Below, piece by piece: positions 7,386 through 15,076 of a DNA stretch of 54,019 bases. The DNA comes from Rhodobacteraceae bacterium HLUCCA08 (GTDB lineage: Bacteria > Pseudomonadota > Alphaproteobacteria > Rhodobacterales > Rhodobacteraceae): assembly GCA_001314655.1 (NCBI GenBank), contig LJSF01000011.1, forward strand, positions 1 to 54,019, in the 5' to 3' direction. Under the pieces are notes generated by a model, which did not search any database, had not been told where the DNA came from, and saw only the letters and a program-made list of their open reading frames with translations. A program made the position numbers and the translations under genes. The first letter of the stretch is position 1. Every line of letters starts with the position of its first letter.

Positions 7386-7977
7386 CCTCCGCTGCGATCT
7401 GACGATCCGTTTCGACCCTTGGGGATTTGCCGACGACCCGGAGTTTGCGCTGCTGCTGCCGCTGCCCGCGGAGGACGGCCATCAGGCAGTCCGCGACCTG
7501 CGCGCGCCCGCGGGGACGCATATCGCGGACAGGTACGGGCATCCCCCCCGCCCGGTCTTCGGGCTGATCGCCACGCCCCGGGTGCAGACACCCCATGCCT
7601 GGGCCGCGGCGTGGGACGGCGCGGGTTGGTGCCCGGTCGATCCGAAGGTCCTGCGCACGACAGGGCATTTCGGCCCGCTGCTTGTCGCCCCTGGGGACCC
7701 GGAGCCGCATGTCGGCGGGATCGACCCCTACCGCTGCGCTGGCGCCGCCGCCGACGCGCCAGGCAGCTCCGCGTGCGGTCCCGTCGCGGCGGCGACCGCG
7801 CAATCCGCCAGCCTGGGCCGGTGTTCTGGTCCTGCATCCCTTGCAAGGGTGTCTTCGGCGCGCTGGCTGCCTCGCTCGTCGGCCGCGCGGTCCCCGCACT
7901 TGCGCCCGGGCTCGATATCGGCGTTCCTGTCCGGGCCGCGGTCTGCACGCTTGGGCTGCTGTGCAACCTGCGCCTGA
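7333..7977 (+). CDS. Unrecognised ORF, probably a broken gene fragment
   Basis: The frame from TTG 7333 to 7977 shows chromosomal-style third-position GC bias and protein-like composition up to about 7735 (LTIRFDPWGFADDPEFALLL, PRPVFGLIATPRVQTPHAW, VLRTTGHFGPLLVAPGDPE). It then turns into low-complexity Ala/Ser/Arg that looks non-coding. No good ATG or GTG with a ribosome-binding site lies in frame, although AGGAGG occurs at 7363-7368. The most likely reading is a 3'-truncated or frameshifted gene of about 130 residues. No family was recognised and no function is proposed. Confidence 0.35.
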   Translation: MPRRVAGYGTGGWITTDDLRCDLTIRFDPWGFADDPEFALLLPLPAEDGHQAVRDLRAPAGTHIADRYGHPPRPVFGLIATPRVQTPHAWAAAWDGAGWCPVDPKVLRTTGHFGPLLVAPGDPEPHVGGIDPYRCAGAAADAPGSSACGPVAAATAQSASLGRCSGPASLARVSSARWLPRSSAARSPHLRPGSISAFLSGPRSARLGCCATCA

Positions 7978-8142
7978 TGCGGTTGCATTCGTCCCTGTGG
8001 CTGCGGGCCGAGGCCGCACTTCGCAGGCTTGCGGCGAGGGCCCTTGCAAAATTGGAAATCGGCAGAAAGGACCGGGTGAGATCGCGTGCCTCCGCGTCCC
8101 GATCAGCGCGGACGACCCGGCGCGCGCCGCCGGCATCCCTGG
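7741..8142. other. Gap with a possible small membrane-protein frame
   Basis: No confident gene. One + frame from a GTG at 7821 (running to 8180) reads FWSCIPCKGVFGALAASLVG and AAVCTLGLLCNLRLMRLHS, with good codon bias until about 8050, which suggests a small Cys-containing membrane protein or its fragment. The tail beyond 8050 is Arg/Ser-rich and overlaps the 3' end of the HxlR gene on the other strand. It is left unassigned. Confidence 0.3.
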
Positions 8143-8841
8143 TCAGCTGGCCAGCTTTTCCTGAACCGCGAACGGGCTGAGACCCAGCCAGCGCTGCATC
8201 GTGTTCGCGACATCGGCATGCCCGGTGATCAGCAGCGCACCGTCGCTGACCGCGCCGTGAACGTCCCGCATACCGAGCCAGATCGCGGTCATCGTCCGCA
8301 GATCGGTGTGAACGTAAAGATCCACATCGAAGCCGGGATCGATATGGCAAAGGTCGACGGCGCCGTCCGGCTCCACGATCAGCCACCACTTGCGCTGCGC
8401 GGCGGGCAGATCGGGATAGAGGAACTCGATCACCGTCCGCCTGTCGGGCAGCGGATCGGTGTCGAGGTTGCGGCGCATGTCCCACATCAGAAGCTCGGGA
8501 TCGAGGTTTTCCAGCGTGGGCTCGGTCTCGACCCATTTCTGGCCCCACATGCCGATGGCCTCGATCACCGGCTGCAGATCCCGTCCGGCCCCGGTCAGCC
8601 GGTAGGCCTCGATCCCGGGCGCCTCGGGCGCGCGCGCGCGCTCGACCACGCCGGCCGCCTCCAGTTCGCTCAGGCGTTTCGACAGAAGCGCCGGCGACAT
8701 GCGTGGCACGCCGCGGCGCAATTCGTTGAACCGCGTGGATCCCGCGACCAGCTCGCGCAGCAGCACGATTGTCCAGCGGGTGCAGAGGATCTCTGCCGCC
8801 ATCGCGACGGGGCAGAACTGCTTGTAGCTCGCATTCGTCAT
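8143..8841 (-). CDS. HxlR-family transcriptional regulator with a C-terminal extension
   Basis: The product is 232 residues. The N-terminal winged helix (about 8-105) has the HxlR hallmarks: a Cys near the start (QFCPVAMAAEIL), TRWTIVLLRELVAGSTRFNE, RRGVPRMSPALLSKRLSELE and a wing. The C-terminal 120 residues (about 110-230) resemble the SCP2-like domain fused to some HxlR proteins, a possible lipid or small-ligand sensor. It is divergent from the tautomerase/haemoglobin/cupin operon, which is the usual arrangement for HxlR control of stress or electrophile-response genes. Repeated GTTCA half-sites lie in the shared intergenic region. Confidence 0.88.
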   Translation of the reverse strand: MTNASYKQFCPVAMAAEILCTRWTIVLLRELVAGSTRFNELRRGVPRMSPALLSKRLSELEAAGVVERARAPEAPGIEAYRLTGAGRDLQPVIEAIGMWGQKWVETEPTLENLDPELLMWDMRRNLDTDPLPDRRTVIEFLYPDLPAAQRKWWLIVEPDGAVDLCHIDPGFDVDLYVHTDLRTMTAIWLGMRDVHGAVSDGALLITGHADVANTMQRWLGLSPFAVQEKLAS

Positions 8842-8890
8842 CTTCGCCTCCTTTCGCCGGCCTGTCTAGCAGGCCTGCCGGTCAACCGGC

Positions 8891-8931
8891 CAGTTCAGAC
8901 TCTGTAGCGGGCTGGTTCAGTCCGTGAACTG
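8891..8931. promoter_or_regulatory. Candidate HxlR operator: repeated (C/G)(A/G)GTTCA half-sites
   Basis: CAGTTCA (8891-8897), GGTTCA (8914-8919) and TGAACTG (8925-8931) give one inverted pair with a 5-base centre (GTTCA-GTCCG-TGAAC) plus an upstream direct copy. They lie midway between the divergent HxlR gene and the tautomerase operon, where an autoregulatory operator is expected. No binding data are implied. Confidence 0.4.
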
Positions 8932-9019
8932 GCGCCGGCGGCACCGGGGCTGACATGTTCGGCCTGCATCGGATCGGTCCGATGGCGACAGGCTCAACAC
9001 CAAGACGAAGGAGGACGAC

Positions 9020-9241
9020 ATGCCGCTTGTGGACATCCAGTTGATCGAAGGGGTCTTCGATCCCGACCAGAAACGCCGAATGATCGAAGAGGTCACCGAA
9101 ACCATGGTCCGCATCGAAGGCGAGGCCCTGCGCGGCGTCACCTGGGTGCGGGTCCAGGAGATCGCCAGCGGCGCATGGGGGATCGGCGGCAAGGCCATGA
9201 CCGCCGCCGACGTCAAGGCCGCGGCGTCGCAGGACGCCTGA
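9020..9241 (+). CDS. 4-oxalocrotonate tautomerase-family protein
   Basis: The product is 73 residues, matching the family's 60-80. It starts MPLVDIQLIEG, so Pro-2 becomes the N-terminal catalytic base after Met removal. RRMIEEVTETMVRIEGEALR forms the conserved helix, and VTWVRVQEIASGAWGIGG matches the following strand and turn. Such small enzymes tautomerise enols or dehalogenate small substrates as hexamers; the substrate here is unknown. AAGGAGG sits 6 bases before the ATG. It is the first gene of a three-gene operon divergent from an HxlR regulator. Confidence 0.88.
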   Translation: MPLVDIQLIEGVFDPDQKRRMIEEVTETMVRIEGEALRGVTWVRVQEIASGAWGIGGKAMTAADVKAAASQDA

Positions 9242-9326
9242 ATTCCGACGTGCCCGGCCCGCGCCCGACGGCAGAACACGGGCTGGCCCGCCGTGCACCC
9301 CGCAAGGATCGCAAAAGGAGGAGGAG

Positions 9327-9728
9327 ATGCGCACATCGATCGCGCAAAAGCTGAACGCAGTGACGCTCTACGAACGACTGGGCGGTTCCGCCGGCATCCG
9401 GCGGATCGTCGATGGAATGGTGGACAGGCATCTGGAAAATCCCGCCATCAAGCCGCGCTTCACGCCCTATATCGACCAGCCCGAGCGGGTCGAGCAGATC
9501 AAGCGGCATTACTGCACGCTGTTCGAGGCGCATTCGAACGGCCCCCGCGCCTATGACGGGCGCAGCATGGTCGAGACCCATCGCGGCATGAACATCGACG
9601 AGACGGAATACATGGCCGCGATGGACGACATCCTGGAGACGATGAAATCGCAGGGCCATTCCGAGGACACGCGCAAAGAGATCGCGGCGATCCTCTATGG
9701 TCTGAAGGAGGGCATCATCCGCGTCTGA
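9327..9728 (+). CDS. Truncated haemoglobin (group I-like)
   Basis: The 133-residue globin of the 2-on-2 type opens with a short pre-helix and TLYERLGGSAGIRRIVDGMV, the helix A/B glycine motif. The distal region is PAIKPRFTPYID, and the proximal haem-binding His lies in ETHRGMNIDETEY (position F8 of the family). It probably binds O2 or NO. AAGGAGGAG lies just before the ATG. It sits between the tautomerase and a cupin gene in a compact operon, which suggests a detoxification role under HxlR control; the role is inferred. Confidence 0.85.
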   Translation: MRTSIAQKLNAVTLYERLGGSAGIRRIVDGMVDRHLENPAIKPRFTPYIDQPERVEQIKRHYCTLFEAHSNGPRAYDGRSMVETHRGMNIDETEYMAAMDDILETMKSQGHSEDTRKEIAAILYGLKEGIIRV

Positions 9729-9774
9729 GCGCGGACAGCCCCTGGCCCGGCCAGACCCCCGAAAGGAGAGACGC

Positions 9775-10146
9775 ATGACGACGCAAGCGACGATCGAGAC
9801 GCGACGGTTCGAAACCCCTGACGACTCGCTCGACATGAAAACGCAGGGCGGGATCGACATCGTCCGGATGAAGACCGGGACCACCGGGATGTATGCGGTG
9901 TTCGAACCCGGCTGGACATGGGAAAAGGACGAAAAGCCCCTGCTGGGCGCGCCCGACACCAGCCCGATGCACCACACCGGCTATTGCCTTTCCGGCAGGC
10001 TGGTGGTGCGGATGGTCGAGACCGGCGTCGAGACCACGATCACCAAGGGCGATGTCTTCGAGATACCGCCCGGCCACGACGCCCATGTCGATGGTCCCGA
10101 CCGGGTCGAGTTGGTCCTGTTCGAGCCACCGGCGGAACCGCAGTGA
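9775..10146 (+). CDS. Small cupin-domain protein
   Basis: This 123-residue single-domain cupin has motif 1 around SPMHHTGYCLSGRLVVRM (metal-type His residues) and motif 2 around GDVFEIPPGHDAHVDGPD. The fold binds a metal or small ligand; such stand-alone cupins are often sensors, isomerases or dioxygenase-like, and the activity cannot be told here. GAAAGGAG precedes the ATG. It is the last gene of the operon. The antisense AraC-like frame reads through its 3' part (9981-10146), which probably reflects a lost stop codon there rather than function. Confidence 0.8.
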   Translation: MTTQATIETRRFETPDDSLDMKTQGGIDIVRMKTGTTGMYAVFEPGWTWEKDEKPLLGAPDTSPMHHTGYCLSGRLVVRMVETGVETTITKGDVFEIPPGHDAHVDGPDRVELVLFEPPAEPQ

Positions 10147-10985
10147 ATTCCTTTCCGGCGGCGCACCCCGTCCGGTTTCGGCCATACCGGGCAGGTCGGC
10201 CGGTGCCGGAGCCATGATCCGAGGCGCCGGCTGAACCGGTCGCGATAGGCCGCGGGGGTCATGCCGCCATACCGCTTGACCACGCGACGAAAATGGGCCG
10301 TGTCGCTGTAACCGACCGACAGGCCGACCTGCTCGATGGAGGCGGCGCCGTCCTCCAGCATCGCGCGCGCCGCCGCGACACGCAGCCTGCGGATGTAGGC
10401 GCCCGGCGTATGGCCCGTGGCCTTTCCGAACCGGCGCACGAGGTTGCGGCGGCTCATTCCGACAAGCTCGGCCAGTTCGTCCATGGGCACATCGCGGTCG
10501 AAATGCGCGCCGAGGTGCTTTTCCGCCCGGCGCACCTGCGCATCGGAATGTGGACGCGACAAGGGCAGGATCGCATGCCCGGACTGGCGCGAGCGCGGCA
10601 TCTCGAGCAGGAGGGCCCGAGCCGCCTCGACCGCGACGCGATGGCCGCAGAAGCGCTCCACCAGGTAGAGGCCGAGATCCGAGGCCGCGTTCACCCCGCC
10701 GCCGCAGAACAGCCCGGCATCCTCGGTGATCAGCTGATCGGTCTGCCAGAGCACGTCCGGGTAACGGGCCCGGAAGGTCTCGGCCACGCCCCAATGCGTC
10801 GTCGCCCGGCGCCCGTCCAGCAGCCCGGCCTCTGCCAGGAAAGCCGCGCCCGAGCATACGCCGGCGACAAGGGTGCCGGCCGCATATCTTTCGCGCAGCC
10901 ATGCAGGCAGGCCGCGTGGCGTGTCATCCAGTCCTCGGGCATCCGCCCCGAGGCCGAGACCATCACCAGATCCACCGGCCCGAGA
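9981..10985 (-). pseudogene. GlxA-type AraC-family regulator, 5'-truncated and frameshifted
   Basis: The frame contains the end of a DJ-1/PfpI-like sensor domain (WLRERYAAGTLVAGVCSGAA, AEAGLLDGRRATTHWG, GLFCGGGVNAASDLGLYLVE) and a full AraC DNA-binding domain (HFDRDVPMDELAELVGMSRR, VGYSDTAHFRRVVKRYGGMT). The first ~120 residues are missing. A neighbouring frame holds ADLGPVDLVMVSASG, which joins this one only through a one-base slip at about 10,945. The frame's left end runs on over the cupin gene, suggesting loss of the natural stop. The 5' breakpoint coincides with the start of a headless DUF4242-like gene on the other strand. It is almost certainly not a functional GlxA regulator. Confidence 0.75.
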
Positions 10986-11191
10986 TCGGCAAGCGCACAA
11001 TCCGCTGGATCCGCAGCGACGCCGTGACCGAAGAGGACGGGCGCGTCGGGTCGGTCTGCATCTACGCGGCATCCGACCCGGAGGCGATCCATGACCACGG
11101 GCGACGCATCGGCGCCCCGAGCGACGACATCCGGATGGTGCGCGGCACCGCGATCAAGCGAGACGACCCCCAGCCCGTGACACAGGTCTGA
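10982..11191 (+). pseudogene. DUF4242-like (nickel-binding-type) protein, C-terminal remnant
   Basis: About 69 codons remain: EIGKRTIRWIRSDAVTEEDG, then RVGSVCIYAASDPEAIHDHG and RRIGAPSDDIRMVRGTAIKR. This matches the C-terminal half of small alpha/beta-barrel-like proteins of the DUF4242/SCO4226 kind (a Cys in VCIY, then A-x-x-PEAI-x-H). The N-terminal strand and start codon are gone; upstream codons belong to the antisense GlxA remnant. A deletion between two head-to-head genes explains both truncations. The family assignment is by pattern memory and is moderate. Confidence 0.55.
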
Positions 11192-11680
11192 GTGCGCCGG
11201 GACATTGAAGCCTGCCGGCGCCGTCCGGCAGGCCCTTGCCCGGATGCGCCATTCCCACACGGTTCTTCCGGCCCGATCGACCTCTTTCACGATGTCGGAC
11301 TGCCGACGCCATCGGCCCCGTTCCTGGACGGATCGCCGCCGGCCATGCGCCGGGCCAGCTCTGCCCGCAGTTCCGCGGCAAGGGTATACAGCAGGGTCCC
11401 GTTGGGCAGCTTTTGCCCGGTATGGTGATGCACGGCTGCCGTGGTGGCCCGGATTGCCGTTCGGCAGCAGGATCGCGTCGCGGCCCGGGCGCACCGGCAT
11501 CTGCCATTGATGTGCCGTGCCCCCCTCGATGTCGATCAGGTCGACGATGCCGCCACCGGTCTGCCGGGCGAACAGCGTGTCGCCGCCCGCGGTGCGGGCA
11601 CGCTCAAGAAGCGTCAGGCCCCGTCGGCGCCGGCACAGTGTGACCCGGTTGTCGTCGTCCGAACGTGTCCGGGGGGCCAT
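11190..11680 (-). pseudogene. Aryl-sulfotransferase-like (ASST) gene remnant, multiply frameshifted
   Basis: Fragments in shifting frames of the minus strand line up with the start of a propeller-type arylsulfotransferase: RRRGLTLLERARTAGGDTLF, RQTGGGIVDLIDIEG, HQWQMPVRPGRDAILLPNGN, then after a frame change HHHTGQKLPNGTLLYTLAAE, then DIVKEVDRAGRTVWEWRIR. The order (ID-x-x-G-x-x-x-H-x-W, LPNGN, LPNG-LLY, EVD-G-VWEW) is that of the family's repeated blades. At least two frame changes and loss of the C-terminal two thirds make it a pseudogene. A possible original start is the ATG at 11680. Confidence 0.5.
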
Positions 11681-11820
11681 GTCAAGCCTGGCAAGGCGTG
11701 CCTGAAACGTTTCAATAGCCATGCGGCACGCCGTCCGGATCGTGAAACGTTCCAACACCATCGCGGCGAGTTTGCGCCGACAGGGGCTGATTGCGATCAC
11801 ACCGAACAAAAGCCGGCGGA

Positions 11821-12060
11821 TTGAAAACGGATCCCTTCGAACGCCAGCCTCGCACGAGGGTGACAGTGGTCGCTGTCGCCCGCGCCACGGGCGTTTCGCC
11901 GGGCACCGTTTCGAATGCGATCAGCGGCAAGCGCGATGTCGACAAGCACACCCGGGCGCGGATCGACCACGCGATTCGCGACCTTGGCGACATCCCCGGT
12001 CTTGCGGCGCGGGGCATGCGGACGGGGCTCCGATCGCCGGCAAAACTCGGCCGTCTTGCG
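11821..12060 (+). pseudogene. LacI-family DNA-binding domain remnant
   Basis: From TTG 11821 the frame gives a complete LacI-type helix-turn-helix and hinge: RVTVVAVARATGVSPGTVSN, AISGKRDVDKHTRARIDHAI, RDLGDIPGLAARGMRTG. The ligand-binding domain is absent: after about residue 75 the sequence turns to unrelated codons and the frame runs out of phase into the DUF1800 gene. It is a headpiece left after deletion of the rest. An intact headpiece could still bind an operator weakly, but there is no sign of a functional start or stop. Confidence 0.6.
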
Positions 12061-12127
12061 CAAAAGCCGCGGGAAATGCACGCCGGATCGTGCCATAAGG
12101 GGACCCGAGGCAACACAGGAACCGACC

Positions 12128-13510
12128 ATGACCTTCGAGCCGGTGATCGCGGCGATCCGCTTCGGCGAGGGGCTGGCCCCGGCGATACCGCTGGCGCCGG
12201 ATGTCGACGCGCTGCTGGCGGCGCTGACCGGGCCGGACCGGGCGGCCGAGGCGTTTCCCATCGCGCCGTTTTCGCAGGCCTATCCGTCGATCCGGGATCA
12301 CCGCGATGCCTCGCTGGCGGTCCGCCAGGCCGAGGGGGCGGCCGCGCAACAGGCCGCCGAGGCCGCCCGCGACGCGGTGCGCGCGGCCGGGCGCGATGCG
12401 CTGGCGCGGCAAGTGATGATGGCGCTGGGCCGGTCGACCCTGACCGGCGACGGGCTGCGCGAGCGGCTGACCCGGTTCTGGGCCGACCATTTCACCGTGC
12501 GCGCCGTGCAGGGCATCACCCGCCACCTGGTCGCGCCCTATGTCCAAGAGGCGATCCGCCCCCATGTCACCGGCCGGTTTTCGGACATGCTGCGCGCCGC
12601 CGTGACCCATCCGATGATGCTGATCTTTCTCGACCAGGTGCAGTCGATGGGCCCCAATTCCAGGGCCGCCCGCAACAATGACCGCGGCCTGAACGAAAAC
12701 CTGGCGCGCGAGTTGCTGGAACTGCACACGCTGGGCGTCGGCGGCGCCTATGACCAGCGCGACGTGCGCGAACTGGCCGAATTGCTGACCGGGCTGACCT
12801 TTCACCCCGAACGCGGCTTCCTGTTCCGCCATGCCCAGGCCGAACCGGGGCCGGAGGTGGTGCTGGGCCGGTCCTATGGCGGCGCCGATCCCGCGACGCT
12901 GGACGAGGTTCTGGCGGTGTTCGATGACCTGGCCGCCCATCCCGACACCGCCCGCCACATCGCCCGCAAGCTGGCGGTGCATTTCGTGGCCGACGATCCC
13001 GATCCGGGACTGGTCGCGGCGCTGGAAGACCGGTTCGCGGCGACCGGCGGCGACCTGCTGGCGGTGACCGAGGCGCTGTTGACGCATCCGGCCGCCTGGG
13101 CGCCCGCGCCGCGCAAGGTCAAGCCGCCCTTCGATTTCGTCGCCTCCGCGCTGCGGGCGCTGGGGGTGCCGGCGGCGGCGTTCCACAACGCCACGCTGCA
13201 GCAGGCGCGCGGGCTGGCGCACCGGCCGCTGCGGCTGATGGGGCAAAGCTGGCAGGAACCGGTCGGCCCCGACGGCTGGCCCGAGGCGGCCGAGGCCTGG
13301 ATCACGCCGCAGGGCATGGCGGCGCGGATCACCTGGGCGATGGAGGCGCCGGGTCAGATCCTGGACCGGCTGCCCGACCCGCGTGACTTCGTCCATCACG
13401 CGCTGGGCCCGGAGCCGCCGGGCGAGGTGGTCTTTGCCGCCCATGCCGCCGAACAGGTCTCGGACGGGATCGGCATCGTGCTGGCCTCGCCCGCGTTCAA
13501 CAGGAGGTAA
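12128..13510 (+). CDS. DUF1800 family protein
   Basis: The product is 460 residues. It has the family core: LARQVMMALGRSTLTGDGLR, ERLTRFWADHFTVRAVQGIT, MMLIFLDQVQSMGPNSRAAR, then the signature GLNENLARELLELHTLGVGG and ELAELLTGLTF. DUF1800 proteins are almost always encoded next to DUF1501, as here with 4 bases between genes, and are thought to act in the cell envelope or periplasm; the molecular role is unknown. The ATG at 12128 has ACAGGA upstream. No clear signal peptide is seen, as is usual for the group. Confidence 0.9.
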   Translation: MTFEPVIAAIRFGEGLAPAIPLAPDVDALLAALTGPDRAAEAFPIAPFSQAYPSIRDHRDASLAVRQAEGAAAQQAAEAARDAVRAAGRDALARQVMMALGRSTLTGDGLRERLTRFWADHFTVRAVQGITRHLVAPYVQEAIRPHVTGRFSDMLRAAVTHPMMLIFLDQVQSMGPNSRAARNNDRGLNENLARELLELHTLGVGGAYDQRDVRELAELLTGLTFHPERGFLFRHAQAEPGPEVVLGRSYGGADPATLDEVLAVFDDLAAHPDTARHIARKLAVHFVADDPDPGLVAALEDRFAATGGDLLAVTEALLTHPAAWAPAPRKVKPPFDFVASALRALGVPAAAFHNATLQQARGLAHRPLRLMGQSWQEPVGPDGWPEAAEAWITPQGMAARITWAMEAPGQILDRLPDPRDFVHHALGPEPPGEVVFAAHAAEQVSDGIGIVLASPAFNRR

Positions 13511-13514
13511 GCCC

Positions 13515-14711
13515 ATGGATAGACGCGGTTTTCTGTTGGGCGGGGCCTGTTCTTTGGCGGCGTCCCCGCTGATCACGCCGGTGGCGCTGGCGGCGGCGCC
13601 CTGGGACAGGCGGCTGGTGGTCATCATCCTGCGCGGGGCGATGGACGGGCTGGATGCGCTGCGCCCCCTGGGCGATCCGGATTTCGCCGCCTTGCGCCGC
13701 GACATGGCGCCGGACGCTTTGGGCCTCGACGGCTACTGGGCGCTGCACCCGTCCTTCGCGCCGCTGGAGCCTCTGTGGCAGGCGGGGGAATTCGGCGCGG
13801 TGCACGCGGTCTCGACCCCCTATCGCGACAAGCGGTCCCATTTCGATGGTCAGGACATCCTGGAGGCCGGGCTGCCGGACCTGACGCGCGGCGGGCTGCG
13901 CGATGGCTGGCTGAACCGAGTGCTGCAGTTGCAGACGGGGCTGGAGGCGGAAATCGCCTTTGCCGTGGGCCGCGAGGACTTGCTGGTCCTGTCCGGCGAC
14001 GCGCCGATATCGCGCTGGTCGCCCGAGGCGAAACTGCGGCTGAGCCCGCAGGCGCGGCTGTTGCTGGACCGGGTCTATCACGACGATCCGCTGTTCCAGC
14101 AGACGAGTTTCGAGGCGATGCAGATCGTCGAGAGCCTGGCCGAGGCCGAAGCGATGGCCGAGCAAACCGAAGAGATGATGGGCGCCGATCCGATGATGGC
14201 GCAGGCCCGGGGCCGGGGCGAGCATCGACAACTGGCCGAATTCGCCGCCACGAGGCTGCGCGGCGACACGCGGATCGCGTCGTTTTCACTGGGCGGCTGG
14301 GACACCCATGTGCGCCAGCAAAACACCTTTGCCCGGGCCGCCGATGACCTGGCCGACACGATCCTGACCCTGCGGGCGGGGCTGGGCGAGGTCTGGGCGC
14401 AGACGGCTGTGGTTTGCGTGACGGAATTCGGCCGCACCGCGGCGCAGAACGGCAATCTGGGCACCGATCACGGCACCGGCGGGGCGATGCTGTTCTTTGG
14501 CGGCGCGCTGCGCGGGGGACGGGTGGTGGCCGATTGGCCAGGCCTGGCCGAGGCCGACCTTTATGACCGGCGCGACCTGATGCCGACCCGCGATGTCCGC
14601 GCGCATCTGGCCTGGATCATCGCCGGGATCACCGGCCTGCCGCGGGCCGGGCTGGAACGGGCGGTGTTTCCGGGGCTGCAGATGGGGGAAGATCCGGGCC
14701 TTCTGGCCTGA
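13515..14711 (+). CDS. DUF1501 family secreted protein (alkaline phosphatase/sulfatase-like fold)
   Basis: The 398-residue product begins MDRRGFLLGGACSLAASPLI, a Tat-type twin-arginine leader followed by a hydrophobic stretch and AxA-like site, so it is predicted to be exported. The body has RLVVIILRGAMDGLDALRPL, ASFSLGGWDTHVRQQNTFAR, VVCVTEFGRTAAQNGNLGTDHG and AGITGLPRAGLERAVFPGLQ, the conserved blocks of DUF1501. AGGAGGT at 13502-13508 is an excellent ribosome-binding site lying inside the 3' end of DUF1800. The pair form one transcription unit; their substrate is not known. Confidence 0.92.
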   Translation: MDRRGFLLGGACSLAASPLITPVALAAAPWDRRLVVIILRGAMDGLDALRPLGDPDFAALRRDMAPDALGLDGYWALHPSFAPLEPLWQAGEFGAVHAVSTPYRDKRSHFDGQDILEAGLPDLTRGGLRDGWLNRVLQLQTGLEAEIAFAVGREDLLVLSGDAPISRWSPEAKLRLSPQARLLLDRVYHDDPLFQQTSFEAMQIVESLAEAEAMAEQTEEMMGADPMMAQARGRGEHRQLAEFAATRLRGDTRIASFSLGGWDTHVRQQNTFARAADDLADTILTLRAGLGEVWAQTAVVCVTEFGRTAAQNGNLGTDHGTGGAMLFFGGALRGGRVVADWPGLAEADLYDRRDLMPTRDVRAHLAWIIAGITGLPRAGLERAVFPGLQMGEDPGLLA

Positions 14712-14783
14712 GCCAACCTGCCCGGCGGACAGGGCGCAGGCCCGGGCGGGCCGGCGCGGCTGCGCGGCCGATCCCCGGGGCGG

Positions 14784-14966
14784 TCAGACGCCGGTGTCGA
14801 TCTGGTTGATGGCCTCGGTCGTGTCATCCGCCAGGGCCTGGGCCTGCGGACCCACGGCGGCCATGACGGCCGCGCCCAGCATGACGATGCCGGCGGTCAG
14901 GACCATCCAGTCGATCGTGGTGTTGCCGTCTTCCTCGTTCCGGAAACGTTTGATGAACCGTTCCAT
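14784..14966 (-). CDS. Flp/Fap-type pilin-like small protein
   Basis: This 60-residue protein has the layout of Flp pilins: a short charged leader (MERFIKRFRNEEDGNTTIDW) followed by a single hydrophobic helix (MVLTAGIVMLGAAVMAAVG) and a short polar tail. The leader/hydrophobic junction has DGNTTIDW where classical Flp leaders have G-x-x-x-x-E-Y, so the prepilin peptidase site is atypical, with Asp instead of Glu. No tad/cpa secretion genes are nearby, which makes it an orphan. AGGGA lies upstream of the ATG. Confidence 0.7.
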   Translation of the reverse strand: MERFIKRFRNEEDGNTTIDWMVLTAGIVMLGAAVMAAVGPQAQALADDTTEAINQIDTGV

Positions 14967-15076
14967 GATCGTCCCTTCCTCACTGCCCCTGGAGTGCAGA
15001 CTGCAGGGGGAATCGGGCGGGATTGGGACAGGTCCGGGGTAATTGCGGGCTGCTTTCTGGGTCCTGTTGCGGCGCC

